From Lactifluus volemus (lineage: Eukaryota; Basidiomycota; Agaricomycetes; Russulales; Russulaceae), in contig WTXI01000110.1 in NCBI GenBank assembly GCA_022376515.1, positions 1-64,000 of the forward strand: a DNA stretch of 64,000 bases. Reading direction: 5' to 3'. Positions 22,946 to 35,616 of the stretch are shown here, piece by piece (the first letter of the stretch is position 1; each line of letters starts with the position of its first letter). The notes beneath the pieces are model-generated. The model ran no database searches. It was not told where the DNA came from and was given only the letters and a program-made list of their open reading frames with translations. Made by a program: the position numbers and the translations under genes.

Positions 22946-25362
22946 CTGACATTGACGTTATCGAGCGACATGGTCGTTATGGGACAAGGCTCCGCGCGCG
23001 GGGTGGGACTTCGTGGGCGAGTGACCGGACGCTCAGCGCTCAGGGCCCATATGGCTCTCGGGTTGGTTCGTGGTGGAAGGTTTACCTGGAAGTTACTGGG
23101 CATTATGCATGTAGACGCTATTAGTTATAGCTCGACAATAACACGGAGATTGGGGATTCCTCTCGCATGTCGACCCTCGTGCATATCCTACCTGCGACCT
23201 CGACGATCCTTTCTCTCACGGCGCACCCTCAGACCGAGTGCCATCTCCATCTAGATTGGGCCCTGCCCCCATATGAGTTCCCCAAGACGTGTATATGAAC
23301 GTGCGTGAAGGATCACTTGAACCTCAGAAAGGTAATATCATTTCCCCTTCAAGAACAAAATCCACTCTGATATCAGCACAGCATACTCGACGTCAAAGCT
23401 GTCATCGGATATGTACCGGACGTCTTCCAATCCCCGCGGGTCTCAATCAGGATGGGCCTGACACTAGCGCGGACCTGCCGCGAGGTGCTGTGGCGCTGGC
23501 GCTGTACTGGTTTGCGGGAGTGGGGTTTTTTCAACGCCGCGAATATCCGGTGACTCCAGTTCCCCCCTGAGTGGCTGTCTACGGAAGACGACGATGACGA
23601 TACCTGACCGAAGGATCGGGAATTAGACCGGTATTTTATCATTTTTCAAACAATTTAAGGCGTCTGTACGACGAATGCCGGGTGTTAGTGGCAAGACCAC
23701 TATATTATGGTCACTTGACTGAAGAAATTAGAGATACCTGCATCGCAGAAGTATAAGTCGTGCCTTCTGTCCTCTATGAATCCTGCTCCCGCCATTCTAG
23801 GATGCATCGTCAGCGCGCAGATTGTTGTGGGTGGCCGACAAACCGAAGGGACGTCACGTCCACGGCACGATCGCTGGGTTACTACACCACGCCACTGCGC
23901 CACACCGGGCATCACCCGGGATGAAAGCCTCGCTCTCGGTCAACGACCGATTTCAAAGAAGGGGCTGGGCCATCCCAAAAGCTCCGACTTCTCTTCACCT
24001 CGTTGAATCCCATAGATCACTGGCAAGCTCATCGCTTGATTTTTTGGGATTCAGCGTCCTCGTTTCAAACGACCGTGACCGTACACTTGTTCCTCCTCCC
24101 GCGAAGTGACACTCACTGATGGACTCTGAATATGCCGAGAGAGGATAGGTTGTGGTTTATCCGAGGGCTGGCATACGTCTGAACTTGATTTCATCTAAGT
24201 TCCTCGAGCGCTGCAGTCTCAGTGACCCGTGTTTCCAGAGGGCTTAGTGACTATTATCAGTACCGTGACAATAATCTTGAGCCCCAAAGCATTCAGGCAC
24301 CGCACGAAACAAACCCCGCTTTCTGCGCGGAACGGACCCGGAAAATCTGAAACGCGTTCCGGGCGTCAATCAACCGACCACAGCTCCTCACAATGTCCAG
24401 CCTCTAAACTTGCAATGCGTTCACCGTTGGCCCACCTTCCATGGCGTGCGAAGACCAAATTTTCCAGGCATAGCATGTCATGGTAGACAGGCAAGGAAAA
24501 ATCGGGAACGAGATTGTAAAAGGTCTGAGCAAATGAAGAAGACATCTCGCTTAGTAACTATCTCGAAGGACTGATGGTACGTATACGAGTATGGGCGTTG
24601 AGCAAACTCGGACTACACTTACCCTTTTCCTAACATCTCGTGAAACCGCGGCCGAGCGGCATTGTAACATCAGAAACACTGATGTAGCCAGATCCGGGCG
24701 GATAGTGGACTCGGAGTCTATAGTTGATTACGTAGTAAGTGATCGATACCTCTAAAAAGGACCAGATATAAATCCAAACTCACGTTATGACAAGCTACGA
24801 CTGACAGTCAGCCCCAACAAAGGAACGCCGAATCTTTTTTAGTGGAAACGATTGGCTGTACTAGTGGTCGCCAGTGCCGACTTGGTCAAGATGATGTGCG
24901 ACCGCATCGGGAAGAGGGACATCTGGCACTTGGAGAAATGCCATTTGCATCAAGTAATGGGTTCGCCTGCAAAGTGAGAGAGGAATAAGTCCCAGACAGG
25001 GTGGCTGTTCAATTGGGATGCGTGAGAAGCTGAGGATGGCCCGGGCCAGGTACGCAGGAAGCGAGCTTCTGCGAATTAGGGTTGGACAGGTACAGACGGT
25101 AGGGCAGGGATTGTCGGAGAGTGGCGTGTAGAAACTATAGAAGTGGAACGTGAGTCGAGCTGGCTATCGACGAGATGCTGAGCCTCTTGTGTGTACATGG
25201 CTTGTACGGGCCGCGGCTATATCCAGAGAAAGTGCAGGGCCGTGATGGTGTTGCCTTCAAGAGGCGGTGGAGTAGGGCGAGACAATGCAACAGTTTGGGT
25301 GATACGCGCCGACGCGTCAACTTGAAGGGCATCACCTGACGAGATGTGTAGGCTGGAACGGC
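22946..25362. other. Intergenic, nothing recognised
   Basis: About 2.4 kb with only short unrelated frames. I could not assign any product, repeat or RNA. Confidence 0.35.
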
Positions 25363-26799
25363 TTATATCGAGGGGCAAGGTATGATGGGAGAGGTGACAG
25401 CCGGGATGGGGTAGTGAGAGCATGAGGGATCTCTCCTGTTGGGTCTGTGTATGGAACCATGTTCCGGGATGTTGCACAAAAGATATGACGATGCTCCGAG
25501 TAGAACGCGGTCGCCATCGTTGGTAGAAGTGTCAAATGCGTTTGGGGCAGCATCAGTATCGCGATATATATTCCGCAAATGTATCGAAGTATAAAGATAG
25601 AAAGTCGTCAAATGCGCTGATTCCCAGCTGTTATAGTATCCCATGTCTCTTAAGAACAGCGGCTTCAAATAATATGTTAGGATTTAACAGACTGTTTGAA
25701 GCTGTTATTCTCAAAGAGACCACTTCCACAACTCCAGCACCCACCCCCAGTACTGCAGAAACACCAGTACCACCAGAAGCTAAGCAACAGCTACACAAGC
25801 GGCCAGTTGGCTGCTAGGATAGTAGCAACCACACACTTCAAATGGTGCTCGGCCTTTGTATCGCAATAATAGGCTTTGCTCATAAAGAGCCCAAATTCGA
25901 CGGAGTACAGGAGTTCAGGCCACTCTTTGTAGAGAACCCGCCCCAGTATAGGCCAAGTGATGGGAAGAGACGCCACACACATTGGCTCCCAGCAGATATC
26001 GAGCCGCTGTCGCTTCGCCTCCGGGGCTGAATCGGACGACAAAGTACGGTGCATCAATCCAATCAAGGCTTCTGATATTTGCTCACCGTTCGCTGTGTCG
26101 AAGGCCTCCAAGGGGTTCCTGAGAACTTTGAAGCTGCAGAAGCCTGGGATGTTTTCGAAGAATCGCACCTGTTTGTCATCGTCATCTAGTGACTTGAGCG
26201 TCCACACTAGAGCACGTCCATCAATCTTGGTTGTGCAAATTCTTCAGCCGCATTCCACATGTCGTGTTTTGACCACTCACAATAGTGCTTCTCTAAGGCC
26301 GAGAACGGTTTCCAGGACGGGTGAAGAAAGAATCCGAGACGTGCGAACTGCCGAAGGGCTTTGGAAACGATGGGACATATCAAGTGAAACATATATATAT
26401 TACATTCCCAAGCGCTCAATGCCACCGATTTCCGAGTGGCCTCAAACAGAAGCGCACGGTATATGCCGTATCAGGCTCTTCAGTAAATGAGTTGTGGAGT
26501 TACTGGACGGTCGCATGCGGTGGTTCAGGATCCCGGTGAAGGTACAGATGTACGACGCTTTCCTGAATCGTAGGTACGCTGCAGGGAAGAACTCGCCGAA
26601 GCGAAGGAATGCGGGTGGCGGGGCATTCGGAAGATGGCAGGAAAGCGCTCGGTAGTCGGTGACCCCCTGACCAGAGAAACCAATTAGAAAGTGTCATGTT
26701 CTGACATTTTGGGGCCACAACCGTTAGTAGGAATTGACAGAGAAGCAAGCTAAGAACATCACGCGGTACGTGCCTGGTCCTCTTTTGTAAAAGGCGCAC
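25363..26799 (-). pseudogene. DUF6535 protein, fourth subfamily, broken and interrupted
   Basis: On the minus strand the order is HPSWKPFSALEKHYCEW, EEFAQPRLMDVL, VWTLKSLDDDDKQVRFFENI (the conserved soluble DUF6535 block, 26207 downward), GLMHRTLSSDS and LPITWPILGRVLYKEWPELL. After the interruption at 25.67-25.81 kb it continues DTDAAPNAFDTSTND and SSYLLCNIPEH. The N-terminal membrane part is absent or unrecognisable upstream of about 26800. Frame changes occur at the joins near 26210 and 26420. It represents a subfamily different from the three long copies. Confidence 0.6.
25672..25806 (+). repeat. Fragment related to the 552-residue ORF, inside a DUF6535 relic
   Basis: Reads GFNRLFEAVILKET, then PTPSTAET and PPEAKQQLHKR. 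The counterpart at 475-640 reads GFNRLFEAAVIKET, GPTPSTAEMPPEE, TRQLRKRK. It has an internal gap of about 45 bp relative to that ORF and lies antisense within the DUF6535 pseudogene. No flanking duplication is obvious. Confidence 0.55.
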
Positions 26800-28389
26800 A
26801 GATATTAGGGGTCATGGAAGAAACGGTCAACAGAAAAGACGAGCAGTTAAATGACGACCCCTATCGCTGGTTGTTGTTACGATATTTTTAGTTTCATTCA
26901 CATAATTCAACTTTATCAGGAACAGCCAATCTTTTTTAAGTCCTCTCCCTTCACAAAGCCATGAATCTTCTTTCTCACAGGTATGACGGATGGTATAGCA
27001 AGATGTGGCCAAGGTGATAGAAAAGGAACTGGTGTAAGTTAGTCGTCACGGCAGGAGAATTTCTCACGAGAAATATGGCACTTGTAACTGATTCCATTCT
27101 GTTGGTGATGGGCGATTGTTCCAGCGTCTAAGCAAATTGGCCCCCTGATACATTTGGTCTTCTGCCTCTAAGGCTCCATTCTCCCGGACAGCGTTTTTTG
27201 AGAGCCACGACACCATGAGACACAGGTAAGGGGTTGCGTTGTTATCCGAAATATATTGCAGGACGTAGCATCTCCCTTTCCACGCTTTTCTCTCTGATCT
27301 CGACATATCGTCCTCGTCCTGTGCGCCACGTTACTCGTCCGCAAACAAAAAAGGATAATATTATCCACGAAGCCAGCGCCACGATAGAGCAAGGTCAGGC
27401 GAGCCGACGGTAACACCTGGTACGAATTCGAGTTGGATGTTAAGCGCTAAAGGTACCCATGGGGCGGTGGAACATTAGGGGGTGGGTTGGATGCTAGAAC
27501 AAATACAGCAGCAGCGGGGACGAGTGTTGTGCGCTGTGAGTCATTACTTTTTCGGGAAGTTCCGCGGGACCGAAATGCCCTATACGCAAGTTGTTCCCTC
27601 CGTGCTGTACCATACGCACTATATTTCTAGTTCAGAAACGCTTCGCTCACGTGTCGGTGTGCATCGGCGGTGAAGCTATGCATATGTCTAACTTACCCGG
27701 AAGTGCGGAGCAGCATATATACGAGGAACAACCTTTCTAACAACGGAGTCTTTTATCACTTTCTTACTCTTATGGTGCCACCAGAGGCTGCGTTATATGG
27801 CCTGCGTCGTCGGAGGCACAGTGTTCAGTTACAGCCTGCTTTCCAATGAACTGGATTTCATCAATTTCGCCCCCTGCATCCATGAAGAAAACCAAGCAGA
27901 AAATCGTCGATACTACTGATTGAATTTTGCATGCGACGACCTCACGTCATGCCCCATGATCCGGCTAAGAGACCCCACGACCGAGACTGAAACCGATTTT
28001 CGGATAACAAAGACGGGTCCCTTATTCGTTGAAAGAGATCACATTGGTTCGGATACCTCAACCAGATACAATGATCGTGCCTGTTTTGAGCAGAACAGGC
28101 TCCGCGTTGGGGCCATCGGAATCCTTGCACCCGTATACACTTAGCCGCGTGAAGAATTGGCCGTCATCAAGTACTGTAACTGCTAGACAACGGCCCGTCT
28201 CGCTTAACGTCATCATCGCAAGCGACTTGGCGGCAACCTCGCGCTGCAAGTCGCGTCGCCGATACTGCATCCCCACCCGTCGCTGCCTATAGCGCCATCG
28301 CTTCAGGAACCCCTTGGTGAGACAATGCTCAGTACGTACCTGCGAATAGATATCCGGACTAGGACTCATTGGGCAAGCCTAAGCAATAT
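26800..28389. other. Intergenic with a small copy of duplicated flank
   Basis: Bases about 28228-28330 (CAACCTCGCGCTGCAAGTCGC, CACCCGTCGCTGCCTA) match 31.56-31.66 and 44.28-44.37 kb, so a third piece of the duplicated flank lies here. A minus-strand frame 28369-28058 covers it, but I do not recognise the product. Nothing else is assignable. Confidence 0.4.
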
Positions 28390-28667
28390 CACGTTCGCAG
28401 AGAGGAAGCACGGAAAGAAAGAGCAAGATTAATCAAGAAAGAAGGGTCGTACTAAAAAAGAAACTGGTGCGGGAGTAACATTGGGAGACCATGCCATATG
28501 AAAGAACAGAGACGATTAATGGAGTTGTGAATCAAGCCAGCAGTAGCAGGGAACGCATATGGATACGAAACATAACACAAGTCTTGAACACGCATAAAGT
28601 TACTATCAACATTCACAGCAACATATGGCTCTATCTCACCTTGAGAGAGTACAAGACCTCTTCAATT

Positions 28668-31428
28668 CTACGGTGAACGATCAGCGTCTCGAGGGGGTGC
28701 TATGTCTGCAGGATGCCGCGAAAGGTCTGTAACCACGTCAAGGGCCGGCGTTGCTGGTTCGTGTGGCTGTTGTAACTTCGCCGCCGTATCAGAAAGCCCT
28801 GGGGTTCGGGAGTTGTCATGGATATCGAACGTTGAATCAGTCTCTGGCAAGTTTGACTGCGAATCGGAGGTCACCTGCGGAGGTGTGAAAGAGGTTTCCG
28901 GAACTGAGCCTTGCGTCAACAATCCTGAACTAGGAGTAATCAGATCGATTTGTGATGTGGGAGAGGCCGACTCGGAGGATATCAGGGGATCAGGAAGCGT
29001 GTCATTGGAGACTGGTACAGGTGAAGAGGATGATGGAATGTCAGGTATCATCGAAGGAGGGACAACCTGCAAGTCTGTGTTGACGCCGGAACTGCCAGAA
29101 GGCAGCAAAGGAGAGATCGCAGTCGAGGCTACCATTGCGGGTTGAATATCAGATTCCGAGTTGGCCATGGGCGAATTAACTGGTACGTCGGGTTGACTTT
29201 CTGTTTCAATGGTGAGGGCTGGGTCAGATGAAGTATTGGCAAAGTCATAGTTTCCAACATTGACTGGTGGGTGGGAAGACTGAATGATTGGGTAAGGGTG
29301 GTACGTCAGGTGCTGCAAGGGGTCGAGGTGGTTCAGATCGAGATCGTCATCGGCATCGGCATCGACAAGGTGAACAAGGCGTGAGTGAATGGGTGAATGA
29401 GTGGTTTCATCTGTTACTCCATCGGGATGATGACCCGGGATGTTACACAATGGGTACGAGGATGGCTGTTGCAGGTTGGGGCCAGAATGATCGGGGGAAG
29501 CACCGAAGGCGGTCGGGACGGCATCGGTGCCTTGATGTAAAGCGATGAAAAGATGCAGATTGGGTCTCAGAACAGCGTAAGTGATATGACGATATCCGCA
29601 TTTATGCGCTTTTCGAGTGAAATGGTTCCATAAAGCACAGAAGTCATTCTGCAGTCCAGGAAGAGTATTTCGAATGTCGAATTTGGAAATGATCGGTTGA
29701 ATCTTCTCCAGCGCTACAGAATCCCAAAGATGCTTGTGATAGAAGGGAAAGAAGTGGATCCAATTGGCGAGCAACACGCTGTCACCATGTGCGAGGTAGT
29801 CTTGAAGAACATCTTCTGATATCCGTAACTGATCCTTCACGAGCAACTTCCAACGATCATCACGATCTCGTACACTTGCAATGATTGCAACAACTAATGC
29901 TTGCGCATATAAAGCGTTTGAGCCTTTGCTACGATGGCGTCGACTTCTGACCAAGTGTCCCATTTGAACGGACTGCAACACTCCATCCATGGAAGGCGGA
30001 CCAAAAACCTGTGAGAGGAAGTTGGGAGACGGAAATGAGGAGTCGAGTGCATCGATTGCTTGCATGCAGAGTATGAACCGCCTTTCTTTCATCATCTCAG
30101 AGAGCAAACGAGATGAGAAAGTACGGATCAACAATCCATCCCAAGCCGCAGTCAAAACCCGAACATCCAGGTTGGCAAGCATTCGTCTGGGTTCGTGGAC
30201 AACTTGTGAGGTACAGAAGGCAGGGATTGCCTCGAAGAACTGCTCCAGTTCGTGGTCTTCGTCCAGAGCATCGAATGTCCATTTCAAAACATGACTGTCG
30301 ATTTCCGCTGACATATTCGAAGCACGTTCTTGGGCTGTCTTCACTATACCCAACGAGGTCCGTTTGTGATAAGCTTCCATCATCCTATGAAAGCGTATAT
30401 AGGTTGTGGCGGTAAAACAGTCAAGGAAAAGTGTGACGAAGGTGAGAATGCGGAAGACTTCGTAAAGCACGCCATTAAGAAGGAACCAGGCTGAGAATGA
30501 AAGGGGCGAATAGTAGGGGCTGTCATGGCGGAAGATTGGCAGCAACGCGATGCATCCATATATCCCTCCAGAAAGCCCAACCCACCAAGCAACGATACTG
30601 AAGGTGGTGTGATTGATGTTGAACAAGAAAACAAGGAGGCCGGAAAAGAATAGGAACAGGGAAACATGCAGCAACGTCGGCAATGTCTCAACTGCCAGAG
30701 GAAGATGAAAATTTTCCACACCATCTGCGAAGAACGAACGAATTCGTGCCCGCTTGTGTGGACTCAATCGCGGTGGTTGGGTGACTGTGAGGTGTCGACG
30801 CGCCCACTGCTGTAACAATGTTGCCAAAAGCGCAGATGTAAGGCTGATGACCAAGCTCAGGAACCACAATGAATTGACCCAGATTGCATATCTCGGTGGA
30901 GAGAACGGGGGTGGTGTAGCTGGAGTGGCAAGGATCGACGCGCGAGATATATTCGGGTCGGCGAGAACTTGATAGATGTTGGCGAGATAGAATGCAGAAG
31001 TATCTTGTGGATTTGGCCTTAAGTCTTGTATTGAGACTGCGAGCAATGCCGCAACTGCAGCAGAGAATAAACCGGCCTACAATATTCACATTGGTCACTA
31101 CGCTCAATGCGTGAGGTGACATGAGGAACTGACGAAAATGAGGATGCCGTCTGCATCTTTTTGCCAGCGATCGGCCATTTTGTTATCTTCCTCTTGTGAC
31201 ATCTTCACGTACATGTTGAAAATAGGCTCAGCCCCATCACTAAGGGTGGGCTGGCCCTGTGGTGGTTGACGTTGTTCTGACCGAGGGACATTGGGGCTTC
31301 CGGCTGTAAAAGTGACAGAGCTCTGTGAAGCTAATGGTATAAAGTAGGATAGAGGATGGCGTACTTGTGTCTATTCTCTCATCGCCTGTAACCTCCAATT
31401 GGATGATTGGGTGAGCAGGTCGGGACAT
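28668..31428 (-). CDS. DUF6535 domain membrane protein, intact (880 aa)
   Basis: Exons complement(31365..31428), (31134..31303) and (28668..31076) join in phase (64+170+2409 nt) to 880 residues. The introns are 61 and 57 bp, GT-AG. The protein starts MSRPAHPIIQLEV. The DUF6535 core begins at KMADRWQKDADGILIF, followed by about four hydrophobic segments up to residue about 300 (GLFSAAVAALLAV, WFLSLVISLTSALLATLL, HVSLFLFFSGLLVFLF, FSAWFLLNGVLYEVF). A soluble helical region follows (TFDALDEDHELEQFFEAIPAF), then a Ser/Pro/Thr/Asp-rich disordered tail from about residue 590. It is predicted to be an integral membrane protein. DUF6535 has no established role. This and the 40.3-kb paralogue are the only unbroken members among six in the window. 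Confidence 0.85.
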
Positions 31429-31960
31429 CAAAGGTTTATATTAATTGAGTGATGGTGTGATGATGCGGCAGACGAATACGCGAGCGCCAATCCGCATAAA
31501 CAAAGCGATGCATTCCGGCTCCGGACCGCAGTCAGTCATTGACACTAACTCGGCAAGCCGAAACCTCGCGCTGCAAGTCGCGTCACCGATGCTGCATCCG
31601 CACCCGTCGCTGCCTACAGCGCCTCCACTTCACGAACCCCTTGGCAGGACACTGCTCATCTCACCGTGAGTAAAGTTCGGCCCGGACCCGCCATCCTACG
31701 CGTGTAACGACACACGGGATGTCGGCGCACGTGCCAACTGTTTCGCGTACGGCGTCCGACATTGCATCACACCCGCGCTTGCAGCACCACCTTGAGCCAG
31801 GACTCGCGCCTCATGGATGGTGGACTGGCCTCGAAGCGCGTCTTCGCTAGGGTACTTTTCAAGGCGGGCCAACACTCCATCGATCAGATCCGCCGCCGCC
31901 GCGATCGCCAAGGATGGCATCGCACGCCTGCCTGGCGGGGTGCATGAGGGTTTCATGGAT
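31429..31960 (-). other. Duplicated flank upstream of DUF6535 gene, unit 1
   Basis: Holds the DUF6535 promoter side and a site (31.56 kb) where the sequence GAAACCTCGCGCTGCAAG is uninterrupted. Unit 2 carries the poly(A)-tailed insertion at this site. A minus-strand frame (31956-31696, ADLIDGVLARLEKYPSED) may be a small exon of the neighbouring unrecognised gene. Confidence 0.4.
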
Positions 31961-33291
31961 GTATTTGAGTATTAGAGAGGGCAGATAGAGAGGACTACTA
32001 TCAGCTTCAAGCTTGTCGTGTCGAGGATGTCGGTGACACAAGCTGTGAAAGGTATGTAGTGCGACGTCACAGTATGACCTCAACACCCGTAGCTTGCGGC
32101 GGAAGTGGTGTAACTTATTTGACAAGTACTGCAATTCGGGTCTCGAATAAAATCACCATCTTTTAAAAAACCCATTCCCGTCAGGTGGTTTCTGGCTCCA
32201 TCGGGTATTGGCTAGATTGTACAGTGATTCACTGCCATGTATAAACCACGCCAGGACGGTCATTGAATACCCGAGGCTGTCCCTCAACTCGTCCCCACCT
32301 CCAAACAATCTCAGCTTTCTCATCTTCCTGTGTTGTCTCGTATAAACGCAAGGAGTATGTGAATGATCCCGACTGTGAAGGCGACAACTCCACTTCTCAG
32401 ATGAGCATGTGAGCGTATGAAATAAACCGGGACTGCTCTGGAACGCACTAGACTCAAAAGTACCAACCCATTCAAAATATTGGTGTATCGACAATGCCAC
32501 AGGATAGGATGGGTCATGCTGGCCCCCCATATCCAAGTCTGAAGCATGGTTAGATGCTCTCACGACTGGTAGGCTTAAGGAATCCAGCCTGGAATCCATG
32601 AGGACGAGAGACACCTGAGATCTACGACAAATATCTGTCTTTGATCAACGAGATGTTAAAATGCAAACATACGGAGACATTTGTTCTGACAAGGAACTCA
32701 ACGTAGTGAGGGCATGGGCAACCAAGGACATGTACGAGGTGATGGTGTAACTATTCAACCGCATCAACAAAACGCGGGAACCGTGTGTTGAAGAACTTAC
32801 AGGTGGGAATTCTCCTGGTCAAGAAAATATGAAGAGAATTCGTGAAGCAGTAAGAGACAAGGCGATGCAATCTCTAGTTGAGACGGTGCTGTCTCAGGTT
32901 GTGAGACCCTTAGCATCGAGAGAGCTAACGATGCGTGATGTGGGGTGGATGGGTAGCTGGAGCAAGCTTAGTCGATCTGGCGTAAGGGAGCGTGAATGAG
33001 GAATACAAACAACACATCTACCCTGGACAAAACTTGAGAGACAGCACCATATCCCCCGCACTCGTTGAGCCAATCGTCGTTGAGGTCGCGCAAAGCTGTG
33101 ATAAAGTTATCTCGGGATGGAGATAAGAGGATAGCCCTTGTTCCTGGACGGTTCGCGAGGTGAGTCAAGCAAAGGTGAATGGGTGCAGAGGCATGATATG
33201 GTCCTTTAAGAAGCAAAGTGGTAAACTCTGGTAGCGTAGGGCTTGGCAGCGGAAACGCCGTCGTCATCGGATCTGGTTTAGCCTGAGCCAC
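31961..33291 (-). CDS. Unrecognised multi-exon protein, unit 1 copy
   Basis: Start ATG at 33291. The first exon reads LPEFTTLLLKGPYHASAPIH, RPGTRAILLSPSRDNFITAL and DDWLNECGGYGAVSQVL. An intron follows (donor GTTTGT near 33010, acceptor CTCCAG near 32960), then an exon with STPHHASLALSMLRVSQPE and HEFSSYFLDQENSHL. A later exon (32614-32153) reads VSLVLMDSRLDSLSLPVVRA and YPVALSIHQYFEWVGTFESS. The N-terminal pattern (short hydrophobic strands, then LLSPSR) could be a degenerate nucleotide-binding fold, but I cannot name the family. The paralogue in unit 2 is split by the copia element. Exact exon ends are unresolved. Confidence 0.5.
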
Positions 33292-33424
33292 AATGTAGGA
33301 TTCCGGATTTCACATCTTGTCCTCCAACCTCCAGAGTCATCGACTCCGCCCAAGTTGCACCTCGGGAGTCGCAACCAAAGCGCACAAAGCTCGACTCGGA
33401 TATCAGTGACCAGGCTATGGAAGA

Positions 33425-33717
33425 TGTTGGAAATCAACTCCAAGCGAGACGGGAATTTCGGCCGAGGTAAATGACTCCAGATTTGGCTATTTAATATAGC
33501 ACTTTACAGTACACTTTCTGCTACTTATGGGTGCTCTTCTGCCCCCTTTTAGCATACCATTTACTACTTAGAGCCCTTTTCTTGAACCATCTAGAAGGCT
33601 TTATACATGTACATACACATATATACATGTCCAATCCCCCCCCTCAGGGGATATAAGTACTGTACCTTCTGTACATTAAAATATAAGGGCTTTTGCCTCC
33701 GGGCTCATATTCCAACA
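33425..33717 (+). repeat. 5' LTR of non-autonomous element
   Basis: 293 bp, TGTTGGAA to TTCCAACA. A TATA-like ATATAAGTAC at 33651-33660 is a plausible promoter, and there is a C8 tract just upstream. Confidence 0.85.
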
Positions 33718-33803
33718 GATTATGAGACCTGGGCTCCGGCCCAGTTGTCCAAGCACCTTACGCTCCTTATCCTTTTTTCGTTCCTCTTTCATCTTTTTCT
33801 GTC

Positions 33804-34700
33804 ATGTGGTCCATGTCTCGGCACAACGCCGCCACCTCTTCCTCTAGAGCTGTGACGCGCTCTCTCTCCGGTCACTCTGGTAGGCCCCCAGCGGCCACAT
33901 CACCACCTCTCGCATCGCCAATGACGTTTGCATCGTTCTACACTGTCAGCACTACACTCCCTGCCCAGCTGCATAGTCGCATCGTCAGCACAGTCCATAC
34001 GACCACGTCATCTGCTCAGCTTGCACTGTCAGCATCGGCCACACACTCCCTGCACCAGCTTGCACAGTCCGCGCCATCAACACAGTTCGCACCGTCAGCA
34101 TCACTCGGCACTGCGACCCTCCCGGAAATCGTGACACTGACTCACATCCCTGCCTTGACACACCACCTTTCAAACAAGATGGGAGCGTCTTCTTCATGTG
34201 GCAGCGCCACTCGATCTTTTTCTTTTACCTTCTCTTCTTCATCTATGGCCTGGATGCCATTAGAGTCAAAAAAGGCCCCGCTTAGTCCAACAACGGATCT
34301 TGTCAGCGCAGCAAAACCGGCACGCAACAGCGATGCGCCTTACGGGAAGCACACTCGGGCTCAACGCCAACGGCCACTCGAAGGCCAGCCACGGCGACGA
34401 CGTCAGCGCCAACGGCAGCGACAGCACCGATCAGCCTGCAACACGGCCAGTTCCCCCTCTTGCGCACGATGCGATACCGCCACCGATGCTATTCACCGCC
34501 AAACTCGAGGCGACCACTGGCAACCACATCACGGGACCACCCTGCCGTCCTCAGAGGGCTCGACACTTATGACCGCAACGTCAGGTAGACGACCTTTTCA
34601 CAGGCCGACCATTCCGACGTCATTCGAGAGTTCCATTATGCCCATTGCAGTGCATGGCGCTGGTATTTCACTTCTGATAACCACCACCAAACCCTTCTAG
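33804..34700 (+). CDS. Ser/Thr/Ala-rich ORF inside the non-autonomous LTR element
   Basis: A 298-codon frame that may start at any of several early ATGs. It is rich in Ser, Thr, Ala and His, with an Arg-rich block (RRRRQRQRQRQ) near the middle. No zinc knuckle or capsid motif is visible. It could be a gag remnant that packages the element RNA, or merely open because of composition. Confidence 0.3.
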   Translation: MWSMSRHNAATSSSRAVTRSLSGHSGRPPAATSPPLASPMTFASFYTVSTTLPAQLHSRIVSTVHTTTSSAQLALSASATHSLHQLAQSAPSTQFAPSASLGTATLPEIVTLTHIPALTHHLSNKMGASSSCGSATRSFSFTFSSSSMAWMPLESKKAPLSPTTDLVSAAKPARNSDAPYGKHTRAQRQRPLEGQPRRRRQRQRQRQHRSACNTASSPSCARCDTATDAIHRQTRGDHWQPHHGTTLPSSEGSTLMTATSGRRPFHRPTIPTSFESSIMPIAVHGAGISLLITTTKPF

Positions 34701-34714
34701 TCATGCTCGTTCGA

Positions 34715-35510
34715 CGCTCGCTGTACAAAAAGTTCAAGCCTCACAGCGCTCGCTTATGGAGCTGGAGCCTCACCGTGCTCGCTTTCAGAGCTTGAGCCTT
34801 ACGCTGCTCGCTCCGCAAGAGCTCGAGCCTCGCGCCGCTCGCTCCGATCCCGCAACGCTCGCTAACACAGCTCGAGCTCGACGCCGCTCGCTCACGACAG
34901 CTTGAGCCTGGTGCTGCTTGCTAACGCACACACGGCGCGACTTTGGGCGCAATCGCACTCAACGCCAACGGCACCTACAGTCGACTCCGGCAACGTTAAC
35001 GCATCGGCCACACGCCAGCTCAGACAATGCCAACGACTGGTTCCGAATCGACTGGTTCCGAGCCTCTGACGACATCAGCGCAAATGGCCAACACCGACGT
35101 CGAGCCGCTCACTCAACACAGCTCGAGCCCCCAGCTGCTCGCTAACACAAACCAGCCTTCAAAGCCTCTCGCTATGCCCGCGCTCGCATTCATACACCAC
35201 GGCACACCATCTTGCTATCCTCGCGTCAAACACGGCCCTGGCGGCACGCACACCATCACGAAACCGTTCCGACAAACGCTCGCTTATGGAGCTCGAGTCT
35301 CACTGCTCGCTCCACATGAGCTCAAGTCTTACTGCTCGCTCCGCAAGAGCTCGAGCCTTGTGCCGCTCGCTCGGATCCACAACGCTCGCTCACACGGCTC
35401 GAGCCCGACGCCTCTTGCTCAGATCCCACGACGCTCGCTCACAGAGCTTGAGCCCGATGCCGCTCGCTCACAGAGCTCGACCCTCATGCTGCTCGCTTCC
35501 TGACTCGGAG
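34715..35510. repeat. GCTCGCT...GAGCTCGAGCC minisatellite in LTR element
   Basis: Repeated variants of CGCTCGCTYA...CAGCTCGAGCC, unit about 35-40 bp, alternate with a short unique stretch (34920-35220) that echoes the ORF region (CGCAATCGCACTCAACGCCA resembles 34365). A related piece lies at 3832-3911. Confidence 0.6.
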
Positions 35511-35616
35511 CTTGAGCCCGTTATCCCAACTCCGTCATCCACTCGTACCAACAGTCGCAACAAATGTGACCAGCACCTGCACACGACCAAATTCCGTCAC
35601 GCGGGTTGAGGGAGCG

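Noticed and set aside
34142..35609. Multiple frames in the non-autonomous LTR element as genes
   Set aside because: Most arise from the GCTCGCT minisatellite; only the 33804-34700 frame was kept, at low confidence.
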